Source: Acidianus infernus
GTDB lineage: Archaea; Thermoproteota; Thermoprotei_A; Sulfolobales; Sulfolobaceae
Length of the DNA: 64,000 nucleotides
Direction of reading: 5' to 3'
Assembly: GCF_009729545.1 (NCBI RefSeq)
Contig: NZ_WFIY01000004.1
Location: 718,001-782,000, forward strand
Part shown: in pieces, positions 20,252 through 32,385 of the stretch
Layout: every line of letters begins with the position of its first letter
How positions within the stretch are numbered: the stretch's first letter is position 1
The notes under the pieces: model-generated
Databases searched by the model: none
What the model saw: only the letters and a program-made list of their open reading frames with translations
What the model was told of the DNA's origin: nothing
Made by a program: the position numbers and the translations under genes

Positions 20252-20506
20252 ATGCGTTCATCTTCTAATAAGAAAATAGACCCTAGGGTTCATTCTTTAG
20301 TTCCAAAACATGAAGTACTTTCAATAGAAGAGGCGTATAAAGTGCTAAAAGCTCTTGGTGTTAGTCCAGAGCAATTACCTTGGATTAAAGCATCAGATCC
20401 TGTAGTAAAAGCCATTGGAGCTAAGCCAGGAGATATCATAAAAATTACTAGGAAAAGCCAAACTGTTGGAGAGACAGTTATTTATAGGTATGTAATAAGT
20501 GGGTGA
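20252..20506 (+). CDS. rpoH: RNA polymerase subunit H (Rpo5)
   Basis: The 84-residue archaeal counterpart of the C-terminal part of eukaryotic Rpb5, at the jaw of the polymerase. VPKHEVLSIEEAYKVL and PGDIIKITRKSQTVGETVIYRYV are diagnostic. AAGGTG lies 6 nt before the ATG, and a TATA-like CTTATATATT about 40 bp upstream can drive the whole rpoH-rpoB-rpoA1-rpoA2-rpl30e-nusA-rps12 operon. The stop overlaps the possible GTG start region of rpoB. Confidence 0.96.
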   Translation: MRSSSNKKIDPRVHSLVPKHEVLSIEEAYKVLKALGVSPEQLPWIKASDPVVKAIGAKPGDIIKITRKSQTVGETVIYRYVISG

Positions 20507-20507
20507 A

Positions 20508-23500
20508 ATGATGCTTTCAGTAGATGATAGGTGGGCAATAGTAGAATCCTATTTCAAATCTAGGGGATTAGTAAGACAGCATTTAGATTCATTTAACGAT
20601 TTTATAAAAAACAAGCTTCAAGAGATAATTGACGAGCAAGGAGAGATTGAGACTGAAATTCCGGGATTAAAGATTAAACTTGGTAAGATAAGAGTAGGTA
20701 AACCAAGAGTAAGGGAGGCAGATAGAGGAGATAGAGAAATAACTCCGATGGAAGCAAGACTTAGGAACTTAACGTACGCAGCACCAATATATCTAACAAT
20801 GATTCCTGTTGAGAACAATATTGAAGGAGAACCTACAGAAGTCTACATAGGCGACTTACCTATAATGCTTAAATCAGTAGCAGACCCTACAGCCGACTTG
20901 CCTGCAGAAAAACTGGTAGAAATAGGTGAAGATCCTAAAGACCCTGGAGGGTATTTCATAATAAATGGAACAGAAAAAGTGATAGTAACACAAGAAGACC
21001 TAGCTACTAATAGAGTCCTAGTAGATGAAGGAAAGAGCGGTTCAAATGTCACTCATACAGCAAAAATAATATCTAGTACCGCAGGATATAGAGTTCCAAT
21101 AACTATAGAAAGATTAAGAGACTCCACAATTCACGTTTCATTCCCAGCAGTTCCTGGAAGAATTCCATTTGCAATATTAATGAGAGCGTTAGGATTAGAA
21201 ACAGATAGAGATATAACCTTTGCGGTTTCCTTTGACGAAGAAATACAAAACGAGCTATTACCATCTTTAGAGCAAGCATCATCTATTACCACGCAAGAAG
21301 ACGCATTAGACTTTATTGGAAATAGAGTTGCCATAGGTCAAAAAAGAGAAAATAGAATAGAAAGAGCTGAGCAAGTTTTAGATAAGTATTTCTTACCTCA
21401 TTTAGGACTTACTCCTGCAGATAGAAAAAAGAAAGCGTATTATTTAGGTTATGCTGTTTCAAAACTAATTGAATTACAGTTAGGTAGAAGAGAACCAGAC
21501 GATAAAGATCATTATGCTAACAAGAGACTCAAACTTGCAGGTGATCTATTTTCTAGCTTATTTAGAGTAGCGTTTAAAGCATTTGTAAAAGATCTAGTTT
21601 ATCAATTAGAAAAGTCTAAGGTAAGAGGAAGAAGACTAACTCTTAATGCACTAGTTAGACCAGATATTATAACAGAAAGAATAAGGCATGCAATGGCTAC
21701 TGGAAACTGGGTGGGAGGCAGAACTGGCGTAAGCCAGCTTTTAGATAGAACTAATTGGTTATCAATGTTAAGCCATTTAAGGAGAGTCATTTCATCTCTA
21801 GCTAGAGGTCAGCCCAATTTTGAAGCTAGAGATTTGCACGGTACACAATGGGGTAGAATGTGTCCATTTGAAACTCCAGAAGGTCCAAACAGCGGTCTGG
21901 TTAAGAACTTAGCTTTGCTCGCCCAAATATCCGTAGGAATAAATGATAAGATAGTTGAAAAGATGCTTTACGACTTAGGAGTAATTCCACTAGAAGAATT
22001 AATAAGGAAAATCGATGAAGGAGAAGATCCCTCTTCTTACACTAATTGGAGCAAGGTAATATTAAATGGAAGATTAGTAGGTTATTATCCTAATGGTGAA
22101 GAATTAGCTAATAAAATAAGAGAGAAAAGAAGAGCTGGAGAAATTAGCGATGAGATAAATGTAGCTCATATAGTTACAGATACTTATGATGAAGTTTATG
22201 TTAATTCAGATAGCGGAAGAGTTAGGAGACCATTAATTGTAGTAAAGGATGGTAAGCCATTAGTTACAGAAGAGGATATTCAAAGACTAAAGAAAGGAGA
22301 AATTACATTTGATACTCTAGTTAAGGAAGGTAAAATAGAATTTTTAGATGCAGAAGAAGAAGAGAATGCATATATCGCATTAGAGCCAAGTAAAGTTACT
22401 CCAGAACACACTCACTTAGAAATATGGACGCCAGCCATACTTGGAATTACTGCATCTATAATCCCGTATCCAGAACATAATCAGTCCCCAAGGAATACTT
22501 ACCAGTCTGCAATGGCTAAACAAGCTTTAGGTCTTTATGCTTCTAATTACCAGTTAAGAACTGATAGTAGAGCTCATTTCTTGCACTATCCTCAAAAACC
22601 ATTAGTGCAAACAAGAGCGCTAGATATAATTGGGTACAATAATAGACCTGCTGGAGAGAACGCAATACTAGCAATAATGTCGTTTACTGGCTATAACATG
22701 GAAGATGCAATTATCATGAATAAATCCTCGGTAGAAAGAGGAATGTTCAGATCAACGTTCTTTAGATTGTACTCAGCGGAAGAAATTAAGTATCCTGGAG
22801 GTCAAGAAGATAAAATACAATTACCAGAACCAGGAGTTAGAGGATACAAAGGTAGTGAGTATTATAAGTCGTTAGATGAGAACGGAATAGTTCCTCCAGA
22901 AGTCGAAGTAAAAGGAGGAGATGTATTAATAGGAAAAGTTAGCCCACCAAGGTTTCTACAAGAATTTAAAGAGTTATCGCCAGAGCAAGCAAAGAGGGAT
23001 ACTTCAGTAATAACCAGACATGGAGAAAAAGGCATTGTAGACTTAGTGTTAATCACGGAAACTTCTGAAGGAAATAAACTAGTAAAAGTTAGAGTTAGAG
23101 ATTTAAGAATACCAGAATTAGGAGATAAGTTTGCGACTAGACATGGACAGAAAGGAGTAATAGGTATGCTAATACCACAAGCTGATATGCCTTATACAGT
23201 TAAAGGTATTGTACCAGACATTATACTTAATCCTCACTCATTACCATCTAGAATGACACTAGGTCAAATAATGGAAGCATTGGCTGGAAAATACGCTGCA
23301 TTATCTGGTAAAACAGTAGATGCAACTCCATTCTATAATACGCCAATAGAGGAATTACAAAAGAAGCTTCTAGATTTTGGATTCTTACCAGACGGTACAG
23401 AAGTTGTATATGATGGCAGAACTGGACAAAAGGTAAAAGGAAGGATATTATATGGAGTAGTTTATTACCAGAAATTGCATCATATGGTTGCGGATAAAAT

Positions 23501-23882
23501 GCACGGTAGAGCTAGAGGGCCTATCCAAATTTTAACTAGACAGCCTACAGAAGGCAGAGCTAGAGAAGGAGGATTAAGATTTGGAGAAATGGAAAGAGAT
23601 TGTTTGATAGGTTATGGGGCTGCAATGGTTATAAAAGATAGATTACTTGATAACTCTGATAAAACTACTGTTTATGTTTGCGAACAATGCGGTTACATAG
23701 GCTGGTATGATAAGAATAAGAATAAGTATGTATGTCCAATTCACGGTGATAAAGCTAATTTATACCCAGTTACCATATCCTACGCATTCAAATTATTACT
23801 CCAAGAGCTGATGAGCATGGTTATTTCACCTAGGTTAATTCTTGGTGATAAAGTTTCTTTAAAAGGTGATAATAATGAGTGA
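20508..23882 (+). CDS. rpoB: RNA polymerase subunit B (Rpo2)
   Basis: Second-largest polymerase subunit, forming one side of the active-site cleft. It is undivided here at about 1,124 residues, as in other crenarchaea. Conserved stretches include DLHGTQWGRMCPFETPEG, GYNMEDAIIMNKSS, GDKFATRHGQKGV and the C-terminal zinc site CEQCGYIGW...CPIHG. Two adjacent ATGs at 20508 and 20511 follow GGGTGA; the second has the better spacing. The stop overlaps rpoA1 by 8 bp. Confidence 0.98.
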   Translation: MMLSVDDRWAIVESYFKSRGLVRQHLDSFNDFIKNKLQEIIDEQGEIETEIPGLKIKLGKIRVGKPRVREADRGDREITPMEARLRNLTYAAPIYLTMIPVENNIEGEPTEVYIGDLPIMLKSVADPTADLPAEKLVEIGEDPKDPGGYFIINGTEKVIVTQEDLATNRVLVDEGKSGSNVTHTAKIISSTAGYRVPITIERLRDSTIHVSFPAVPGRIPFAILMRALGLETDRDITFAVSFDEEIQNELLPSLEQASSITTQEDALDFIGNRVAIGQKRENRIERAEQVLDKYFLPHLGLTPADRKKKAYYLGYAVSKLIELQLGRREPDDKDHYANKRLKLAGDLFSSLFRVAFKAFVKDLVYQLEKSKVRGRRLTLNALVRPDIITERIRHAMATGNWVGGRTGVSQLLDRTNWLSMLSHLRRVISSLARGQPNFEARDLHGTQWGRMCPFETPEGPNSGLVKNLALLAQISVGINDKIVEKMLYDLGVIPLEELIRKIDEGEDPSSYTNWSKVILNGRLVGYYPNGEELANKIREKRRAGEISDEINVAHIVTDTYDEVYVNSDSGRVRRPLIVVKDGKPLVTEEDIQRLKKGEITFDTLVKEGKIEFLDAEEEENAYIALEPSKVTPEHTHLEIWTPAILGITASIIPYPEHNQSPRNTYQSAMAKQALGLYASNYQLRTDSRAHFLHYPQKPLVQTRALDIIGYNNRPAGENAILAIMSFTGYNMEDAIIMNKSSVERGMFRSTFFRLYSAEEIKYPGGQEDKIQLPEPGVRGYKGSEYYKSLDENGIVPPEVEVKGGDVLIGKVSPPRFLQEFKELSPEQAKRDTSVITRHGEKGIVDLVLITETSEGNKLVKVRVRDLRIPELGDKFATRHGQKGVIGMLIPQADMPYTVKGIVPDIILNPHSLPSRMTLGQIMEALAGKYAALSGKTVDATPFYNTPIEELQKKLLDFGFLPDGTEVVYDGRTGQKVKGRILYGVVYYQKLHHMVADKMHGRARGPIQILTRQPTEGRAREGGLRFGEMERDCLIGYGAAMVIKDRLLDNSDKTTVYVCEQCGYIGWYDKNKNKYVCPIHGDKANLYPVTISYAFKLLLQELMSMVISPRLILGDKVSLKGDNNE

Positions 23883-26517
23883 AAAAATAATAAAAGGAGT
23901 AAAATTCGGCATATTATCTCCAGACGAAATAAGGAAGATGTCAGTAACTGCTATAATTACCTCCGAGGTTTATGATGAAGACGGTACTCCAATAGAAGGC
24001 AGTGTTATGGATCCAAGGTTAGGTGTAATTGAACCCGGCCAACGTTGCCCTACATGTGGAAATATGATGGGCAATTGTCCTGGACATTTTGGTCATATTG
24101 AGCTAGTAAAGCCAGTTATACATGTAGGATTTGTTAAACATATATACGATTTACTTCGTGCAACTTGCAGGAGATGCGGTAGAATAAAATTAGAGGATCA
24201 AGAATTAGAAAGGTATAGAAGAATTTATCATGCCATAAATAAGAGATGGCCTTCAGCTGCTAAAAGACTTGTTGAGCATATAAAGAAATCTTCAATGAAA
24301 GCCCCAGTTTGCCCCCATTGTGGAGAAAAGCAATTAAAGATAAAGCTTGAAAAACCATACAATTTCTACGAAGAGAGAAAAGAAGGTGTAGTTAGGTTAA
24401 CTCCAGTAGATATAAGGGATAGGCTTGAAAGAATACCTGACGATGACGTAGAATTATTAGGATATGATCCTAAAACTAGCAGGCCAGAATGGATGATACT
24501 AACTGTCCTACCAGTACCGCCTATTACAATAAGGCCGTCAATTATGATAGAAAATGGAATTAGAGCTGAAGATGATTTAACTCACAAACTTGTGGATATA
24601 GTTAGAATTAATGAAAGATTAAAGGAAAGCATAGATGCAGGAGCCCCACAATTAATAGTAGAAGATCTATGGGACCTATTACAATACCACGTTGCAACGT
24701 ATTTTGATAATGAAATTCCAGGCTTACCTACATCAAAACATAGATCAGGTAGACCATTAAGAACTCTAGCACAAAGATTAAAAGGTAAAGAAGGTAGATT
24801 TAGAGGTAATTTATCTGGTAAAAGAGTTGACTTTTCATCAAGAACTGTTATATCTCCTGATCCTAACATAAGTATTGATGAAGTAGGAGTTCCCATAGAT
24901 ATTGCAAAAATACTTACAGTTCCAGAGAGAGTTACAAAATGGAACATTGAAAGAATGAGGGAATACGTGCTAAACGGTCCAGACAAGTGGCCTGGAGCTA
25001 ACTACGTTATAAAACCAGACGGCAGAAGAATTGATTTACGTTATGTAAAAGATAGAAAGGAGTTTGCGTCAACATTAGCTCCTGGTTTTATAGTAGAAAG
25101 ACATCTAATAGACGGCGATATTGTGATATTTAATAGACAACCATCTTTACATAGAATTTCCATGATGGCTCACAAAGTTAGAGTATTGCCAGGCAGAACT
25201 TTCAGATTAAACTTGCTTGTATGTCCACCATATAACGCAGACTTTGATGGAGATGAAATGAACTTACATGTGCCGCAGTCAGAAGAAGCTATTGCAGAAG
25301 CTAAGGAATTAATGCTGGTGCATAAGAATATTCTAACTCCTAGATATGGAGGTCCAATAATGGGTTCTGCCCAAGATTATATTAGCGGTGCTTATTTACT
25401 TACTGTAAAAACTACGCTTTTAACAGAGGATGAAGTACAAACTATACTTGGGGTAGCAAACATATCTAAGGATATTGGAGAGCCTGCAATATTAGCACCA
25501 AAAAGATTATACACAGGGAAACAAGTAGTAAGTCTATTCCTACCGGAGGACTTTAATTATCACGGCCAAGCTAATATAGCAAGTGGTCCTAGATTATGCA
25601 CAGATGAAGATTGTCCGCACGATTCTTACATAGTTATTAAGAACGGAAAGTTATTAGAAGGAGTATTCGATAAGAAAGCTTTAGGAAACCAGCAGCCAGA
25701 AAGCATACTTCATTGGTTAATTAGAGAATATCCAGAGGATTATGGATTGTGGTTGATGGATAACATATTCAAGGTATTTATAAGGTATATAGAAATTCAT
25801 GGACTTACGATGAGTATCAATGACGTAACTATTTCGCAAGAAGCTATGGCTAAAATAGCTGAAAAAGCAAAGCAAGCAGATAAACAAGTTCAAGAACTCA
25901 TTGAGAAGTATGAAAAAGGAGAACTAGAGCAAATACCTGGTAGAACTTTAGAGGAAAGTTTGGAGAGCTATATCCTAGACACATTAGACAAATTAAGAAA
26001 TGATGCTGGTGAGATTGCAGCGGCAGACCTAGATCCATTTAATAATGTGTATATTATGGCAAGAACTGGTGCCAGAGGTAGCGTCCTAAATATTACTCAA
26101 ATGGCAGCGATGCTAGGACAACAATCGGTAAGAGGTGAGAGAATTTCTAGAGGTTATTATAAGAGAGCTTTGCCTCACTTTAAACGCGATGATATATCTG
26201 CAGAAGCTAGAGGTTTCATATACTCATCATTTAGAAGCGGATTAAATCCTATAGAATTATTCTTCCACGCGGCTGCAGGTAGAGAAGGTTTAGTAGACAC
26301 TGCAGTAAGGACTTCACAAAGCGGTTACATGCAAAGAAGATTAATAAACGCATTATCAGATTTAAGAGTAGAATATGATGGCACAGTAAGAACTTTATAT
26401 GGCGAGGTAATACAAACTTTATATGGAGGAGACGGTGTACATCCAATGTATAGCTCTCATGGTAAAACCGTTGATGTGAATAGAATTCTAGAAAGGGTTG
26501 TAGGTTGGAAGAGGTGA
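23875..26517 (+). CDS. rpoA1: RNA polymerase subunit A' (Rpo1N)
   Basis: N-terminal two thirds of the largest polymerase subunit. It carries the catalytic magnesium motif NADFDGDEMN, the zinc sites CPTCGNMMGNCPGHFGH and CRRCG...CPHCG, and the bridge-helix region PIELFFHAAAGREGLVDTAV. The start at 23875 (MSEKIIKG) is chosen because GGTGAT lies 5 nt upstream and inside the rpoB end. It ends at the usual crenarchaeal split point, with A'' following after 6 bp. Roughly 880 residues. Confidence 0.98.
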   Translation: MSEKIIKGVKFGILSPDEIRKMSVTAIITSEVYDEDGTPIEGSVMDPRLGVIEPGQRCPTCGNMMGNCPGHFGHIELVKPVIHVGFVKHIYDLLRATCRRCGRIKLEDQELERYRRIYHAINKRWPSAAKRLVEHIKKSSMKAPVCPHCGEKQLKIKLEKPYNFYEERKEGVVRLTPVDIRDRLERIPDDDVELLGYDPKTSRPEWMILTVLPVPPITIRPSIMIENGIRAEDDLTHKLVDIVRINERLKESIDAGAPQLIVEDLWDLLQYHVATYFDNEIPGLPTSKHRSGRPLRTLAQRLKGKEGRFRGNLSGKRVDFSSRTVISPDPNISIDEVGVPIDIAKILTVPERVTKWNIERMREYVLNGPDKWPGANYVIKPDGRRIDLRYVKDRKEFASTLAPGFIVERHLIDGDIVIFNRQPSLHRISMMAHKVRVLPGRTFRLNLLVCPPYNADFDGDEMNLHVPQSEEAIAEAKELMLVHKNILTPRYGGPIMGSAQDYISGAYLLTVKTTLLTEDEVQTILGVANISKDIGEPAILAPKRLYTGKQVVSLFLPEDFNYHGQANIASGPRLCTDEDCPHDSYIVIKNGKLLEGVFDKKALGNQQPESILHWLIREYPEDYGLWLMDNIFKVFIRYIEIHGLTMSINDVTISQEAMAKIAEKAKQADKQVQELIEKYEKGELEQIPGRTLEESLESYILDTLDKLRNDAGEIAAADLDPFNNVYIMARTGARGSVLNITQMAAMLGQQSVRGERISRGYYKRALPHFKRDDISAEARGFIYSSFRSGLNPIELFFHAAAGREGLVDTAVRTSQSGYMQRRLINALSDLRVEYDGTVRTLYGEVIQTLYGGDGVHPMYSSHGKTVDVNRILERVVGWKR

Positions 26518-26523
26518 GAATTT

Positions 26524-27702
<1,179 letters not shown>

Positions 27703-27706
27703 TAAA

Positions 27707-28024
27707 ATGTCTCAACAAATATCATTCGAATCAGAATTAAAAACACTTTTAAAAACAGGAAAGGTAATATTTGGGGCAAGAAGAACAATAAAAAGCTTAA
27801 AATTAGGCAAAATTAAGGCAGTGATAATAGCATCTACCTTAAGAACTGATTTAAAGGCAGATATTCTATATTATTCTAAGATATCTGGAGTACCAATTTA
27901 TGAGTATCCTGGCAGTGGATGGGAATTAGGAACATTAGCTGGAAAACCTTTTATGGTATCAACAATTGGTGTAGAAAATGAAGGTGACTCAAAGATTCTA
28001 CAACTTGCAAAGCCAGTCTCATGA
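27707..28024 (+). CDS. rpl30e: 50S ribosomal protein L30e
   Basis: The 105-residue member of the L7Ae/L30e RNA-binding family. The chain shows GKVIFGARRTIKSLKLGK and then SGVPIYEYPGSGWELG. Its place between rpoA2 and nusA is the usual archaeal gene order. GGTGATAAA precedes the ATG. L7Ae itself differs in the kink-turn contact residues, so L30e is the better call. Confidence 0.95.
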   Translation: MSQQISFESELKTLLKTGKVIFGARRTIKSLKLGKIKAVIIASTLRTDLKADILYYSKISGVPIYEYPGSGWELGTLAGKPFMVSTIGVENEGDSKILQLAKPVS

Positions 28025-28036
28025 GGTGTAGTATAA

Positions 28037-28468
28037 TTGCCAGAGATCAAGCTAACTCAGGACGAAATAAGATATATGTCTTTATTTCAAGAAGTAACTA
28101 AAGTTACTGCTAAGGATTGTGTTGTAGATGAAGAAAATAATAGGATAATTTTCTTAGTTGATCCTCATTTTATGGGTTTAGCCATAGGAAAAAATGGTAT
28201 GAACGTAAAGAAGCTAAAGAAAGTTTTGGGAAAGGACATAGAAATAGTTGCGTATAGTGATAACCTAGAAGATATGGTAAAGAACTTAATGTCGCCAGCA
28301 AGAGTAAGAAGTGTAAAAGTTATAGATAATGATAGTAAAAAGACTGTCTATATAACAGTAGATCCACAAGATAAAGGTATTGCTATAGGTAAAAGCGGAA
28401 AGAACGTTGTTAGAGCAAAATTAATTTTAAAAAGATATATGGATATAGACTCAGTAGTTATTGTCTGA
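28037..28468 (+). CDS. nusA: NusA-like transcription elongation/termination factor
   Basis: The short archaeal NusA has 143 residues and contains two KH RNA-binding domains only. Each has a GxxG loop (AIGKNGMNVKKL and AIGKSGKNVVRA). The N-terminal polymerase-binding and S1 domains of bacterial NusA are absent, as is normal in archaea. The start is TTG at 28037, preceded by GAGGTG at 8 nt. It lies between rpl30e and rps12, the conserved archaeal order. Confidence 0.95.
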   Translation: MPEIKLTQDEIRYMSLFQEVTKVTAKDCVVDEENNRIIFLVDPHFMGLAIGKNGMNVKKLKKVLGKDIEIVAYSDNLEDMVKNLMSPARVRSVKVIDNDSKKTVYITVDPQDKGIAIGKSGKNVVRAKLILKRYMDIDSVVIV

Positions 28469-28477
28469 GGGTTGTAA

Positions 28478-28918
28478 ATGTCGGGAAAATCACCTAAAGG
28501 TTTATATGCAGCAAGAAAACTTAAACTGAAGAGATTAAAGTTTAGGTGGAGCCAAAGGTCATTTAAAGCTAGGATGTTGCAATTAAAGAAGAGATTTGAC
28601 CCATTAGAAGGAGCTCCAATGGCTAGAGGAATAGTGCTAGAAAAAGTAGGTATAGAATCGAGGCAGCCTAATTCTGCAGTAAGGAAATGTGTTAGAGTTC
28701 AGTTAGTTAAGAACGGTAGAGTAGTTACTGCTTTCGTTCCAGGAGACGGTGGAGTTAACTTTATCGATGAGCACGATGAGGTAGTAATAGCAGGCATAGG
28801 AGGTACATTAGGTAGATCAATGGGTGACCTACCGGGAGTTAGATATAAAGTTATTATGGTTAATGGAGTATCTTTAGACGCATTATATAAAGGAAAGAAA
28901 CAAAAACCAGTTAGGTAA
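28478..28918 (+). CDS. rps12: 30S ribosomal protein S12 (uS12)
   Basis: Decoding-centre protein of 146 residues. QPNSAVRKCVRVQLVKNG and VPGDGGVNFIDEHDEV hold the conserved loop with PNSA. It is the last gene of the rpoH operon; its stop codon abuts the stop of the convergent DUF151 gene with no intergenic base. Confidence 0.97.
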   Translation: MSGKSPKGLYAARKLKLKRLKFRWSQRSFKARMLQLKKRFDPLEGAPMARGIVLEKVGIESRQPNSAVRKCVRVQLVKNGRVVTAFVPGDGGVNFIDEHDEVVIAGIGGTLGRSMGDLPGVRYKVIMVNGVSLDALYKGKKQKPVR

Positions 28919-29395
28919 TTATTTCTTCTCTTCCTCTTCTCCTCCACCTTTCTTCCTTTCTTTTTCCTGTTCATCTACTAAGCTTTTCTTGACATATATT
29001 GGTTTGTTAGAAATTAATGCTAAGTATATAGCATGACTTGGTATCATTCTTTTCTGAATTATAACACCATCAAATTTTAGCTCTATAGTTGCTATATAAA
29101 CTGATCCAGAAATATCGTCAATAGTTACTTTGTTAATATGTTTGCTTATTTCTTCCGTAACTTCTGGTATGAAGGACAGTATATCGAAAATTGTTTCTCT
29201 CTTATCGCCTAATATACTATCCTCTTCATACTGTTTTTTTATTTTATTTATTGCTATAACAATTTCTATTGGCACATAAAATAAATTAAATTCCCTACCA
29301 TCTTCTAGATAACAAACCATTACGGGCAGACCATCTAGTGGATAAACAAATGCATCAACTCTATTTACTTTTATGTAATCTTCTTCCTCTTTCAT
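28919..29395 (-). CDS. Bifunctional nuclease family protein (DUF151)
   Basis: The protein has 158 residues. EFNLFYVPIEIVIAINKIK and VIIQKRMIPSHAIYLALIS match the DUF151 family, whose plant and thermophile members have DNase/RNase activity. The C-terminus is a charged tail rich in E and K. The frame is open upstream to 29476, but the ATG at 29395 (MKEEEDYIKVNRVDA) fits the family length. No Shine-Dalgarno sequence is present, so a leaderless mRNA is likely. It lies between two ribosomal genes on the opposite strand. Substrate is unknown. Confidence 0.78.
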   Translation of the reverse strand: MKEEEDYIKVNRVDAFVYPLDGLPVMVCYLEDGREFNLFYVPIEIVIAINKIKKQYEEDSILGDKRETIFDILSFIPEVTEEISKHINKVTIDDISGSVYIATIELKFDGVIIQKRMIPSHAIYLALISNKPIYVKKSLVDEQEKERKKGGGEEEEKK

Positions 29396-29479
29396 TATCA
29401 AAAATAAATATGACTTACAACATATTAAACCCTTCATTAACAGATAGTTATATATTCCACTTATCATAACATTCATAGC

Positions 29480-30064
29480 ATGAGCGATTACGAATTAAGC
29501 AAGCTAGATATTAGAATATTTGGAAAATGGGATACAAAAGTTGAAATAAGGGATCCAAGCTTAAAGAAATACATATCATTAATGCCAGTATATTTACCCC
29601 ATACTGGTGGAAGACACGAGCATAGAAGATTCGGTAAGTCTAGAGTACCCATAGTAGAAAGGTTGATAAACCAGTTGATGAGACCAGGAAGAAACAAGGG
29701 CAAAAAATTTTTAGCGTATAATATAGTTAGAGCAGCGTTTGAGATAATCGCAGCAAGAACTGGTCAGAATCCTATCCAGATTTTAGTTAGAGCAATAGAG
29801 AATTCAGCACCTAGGGAAGAAGTAACTAGAATAATGTATGGAGGTATAGTTTATTATGTTGCTGTAGATGTTGCTCCTCAAAGAAGAGTTGATCTAGCAC
29901 TAAGATACCTAGTAGAAGGTGCTAGAACTGCGTCATTTAATAATCCTAAGCCTATAGACGAAGCATTGGCTGAAGAAATAATAGCGGCTTCATCTAACGA
30001 TCCAAAAAGTTATGCTATAAGAAAGAAAGAAGAAATTGAGAGAATTGCCCTAAGCTCAAGATAA
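29480..30064 (+). CDS. rps7: 30S ribosomal protein S7 (uS7)
   Basis: Head-organising protein of the small subunit, 194 residues. GRNKGKKFLAYNIV and the C-terminal RREVTRIMYGG-like segment (PREEVTRIMYGGIVYYVAVD) are typical. It sits in the conserved str-like order with EF-1A and S10 downstream. The ATG has no clear ribosome binding site. The gap of 51 bp to EF-1A holds GAGTGAAG before that gene. Confidence 0.97.
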   Translation: MSDYELSKLDIRIFGKWDTKVEIRDPSLKKYISLMPVYLPHTGGRHEHRRFGKSRVPIVERLINQLMRPGRNKGKKFLAYNIVRAAFEIIAARTGQNPIQILVRAIENSAPREEVTRIMYGGIVYYVAVDVAPQRRVDLALRYLVEGARTASFNNPKPIDEALAEEIIAASSNDPKSYAIRKKEEIERIALSSR

Positions 30065-30115
30065 GCTAATTTTTTAATGAAGAATGTAATAGAATGCGTG
30101 AGGAGTGAAGAATAA

Positions 30116-31429
<1,314 letters not shown>

Positions 31430-31448
31430 ACTCTTTTTGGTGTTTTTT

Positions 31449-31757
31449 ATGCCTACTAAAGCAAGAATAAGATTATGGAGCACAAACGTTAAAGATCTAA
31501 ATTACGTTGTAACACAAATAAAGGCTATAGTTGATAAGACCGGAATTAGTATGAGAGGACCAGTGCCCTTGCCTACTAAAAGACTAGAAGTTCCCGTAAT
31601 GAAATTACCGCACGGGGAAGGAAGGAAGAAATGGGAAAAGTGGGAGATGAGCATTCATAAAAGAGTAATAGACATTGCTGCTGATGAAAGGGTAATGAGG
31701 CAATTAATGAGAGTAAGAGTTCCAGAAGACGTATATATTGAAATAGAATTAATTTAG
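31449..31757 (+). CDS. rps10: 30S ribosomal protein S10 (uS10)
   Basis: The 102-residue small-subunit protein MPTKARIRLWSTN, with GPVPLPTKRLEVPVMKLPHG, is unmistakable. The ATG at 31449 is preceded by GGTG 6 nt upstream; an earlier in-frame start at 31437 would add four residues and include the ribosome binding site. It closes the S7, EF-1A, S10 operon, and 60 bp further lies a tRNA-Ser gene. Confidence 0.96.
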   Translation: MPTKARIRLWSTNVKDLNYVVTQIKAIVDKTGISMRGPVPLPTKRLEVPVMKLPHGEGRKKWEKWEMSIHKRVIDIAADERVMRQLMRVRVPEDVYIEIELI

Positions 31758-31817
31758 ACGATTTTCCCTTCGCTTATTAGTGCAAATCTTTTAAGTTTTT
31801 TATCTAATTTTATACTT

Positions 31818-31913
31818 GCCGGGGTGCCCGAGCGGACCAAGGGGCTGGCCTGGAGAGTTAACCGGTCAGCCAGTGGGGGAAACCCTGCACGGGTTCAAAT
31901 CCCGTCCCCGGCG
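31818..31913 (+). tRNA. tRNA-Ser(GGA) with a 12-nt intron
   Basis: A class II tRNA with a long variable arm. Acceptor GCCGGGG pairs with CCCCGGC, the T arm is GCACGGG/TTCAAAT/CCCGT, and the discriminator is G. The anticodon stem is CTGGC/GCCAG with anticodon GGA at 31852-31854. A 12-nt intron (31856-31867) is bounded by bulges AGA and TCA around the helix CTGG/CCGG, a canonical bulge-helix-bulge. TATA-like TTTTAAG at 31789-31795 lies 26 bp upstream. Except for the anticodon loop and intron it is almost identical to the inverted tRNA-Ser(TGA) at 35.5 kb. Confidence 0.95.
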
Positions 31914-32357
31914 CTTTCATCTATCGTTATATTTATCCAGCTATCTTGTAAATGTTGCAAATAGTTTTATGGCAATAATATAGTACTAACATTAGATTCA
32001 TGGAATTGATTTAATTCAATGGAGTATATAGAATAAGGGTGAAAGACTCATGTTAACTAGCATAAGCCCTCTATCAAAGCTAGATCTCTTTAACTATTGA
32101 GGCTTTTATTAATTTTCTTACTCGTTAGAAGAATATACTAAAGGTCCTAAAGATAATTATAAAATACCTAAAGAAGACAATACTAAATTAAGTATCTTAT
32201 AAACTTCTCTTTCCCCATCCGCAAATAAGGAAGTGACATTATCTTTCATACTCCCATAGTTAATGCCTTTATCGTCATTAAGTGAGGAATTTTAATTTTA
32301 TCATCCTATTTTATTCCATTATAATAAGTTTCTAAATACTATGTATTATGAAAATGC
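31914..32357. other. AT-rich non-coding stretch with a possible gene relic
   Basis: No intact gene is visible. On the minus strand, between about 32235 and 32160, a short frame reads SLFADGEREVYKILNLVLSS before a stop, and a shifted frame nearby reads GPLVYSSNE, which looks like a frameshifted remnant of an unidentified coding sequence. Several further stops follow. The rest shows no RNA gene or repeat that I can support. Confidence 0.25.
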
Positions 32358-32365
32358 TTTTAAAT
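32358..32365 (+). promoter_or_regulatory. TATA box of the island gene
   Basis: TTTTAAAT is centred 24-25 bp upstream of the ATG at 32386, placing transcription start at or next to the start codon. It lies inside the longer open frame that begins at 32341, so the shorter start is favoured. Confidence 0.55.
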
Positions 32366-32385
32366 CCAAGTTCTGCATAATATTT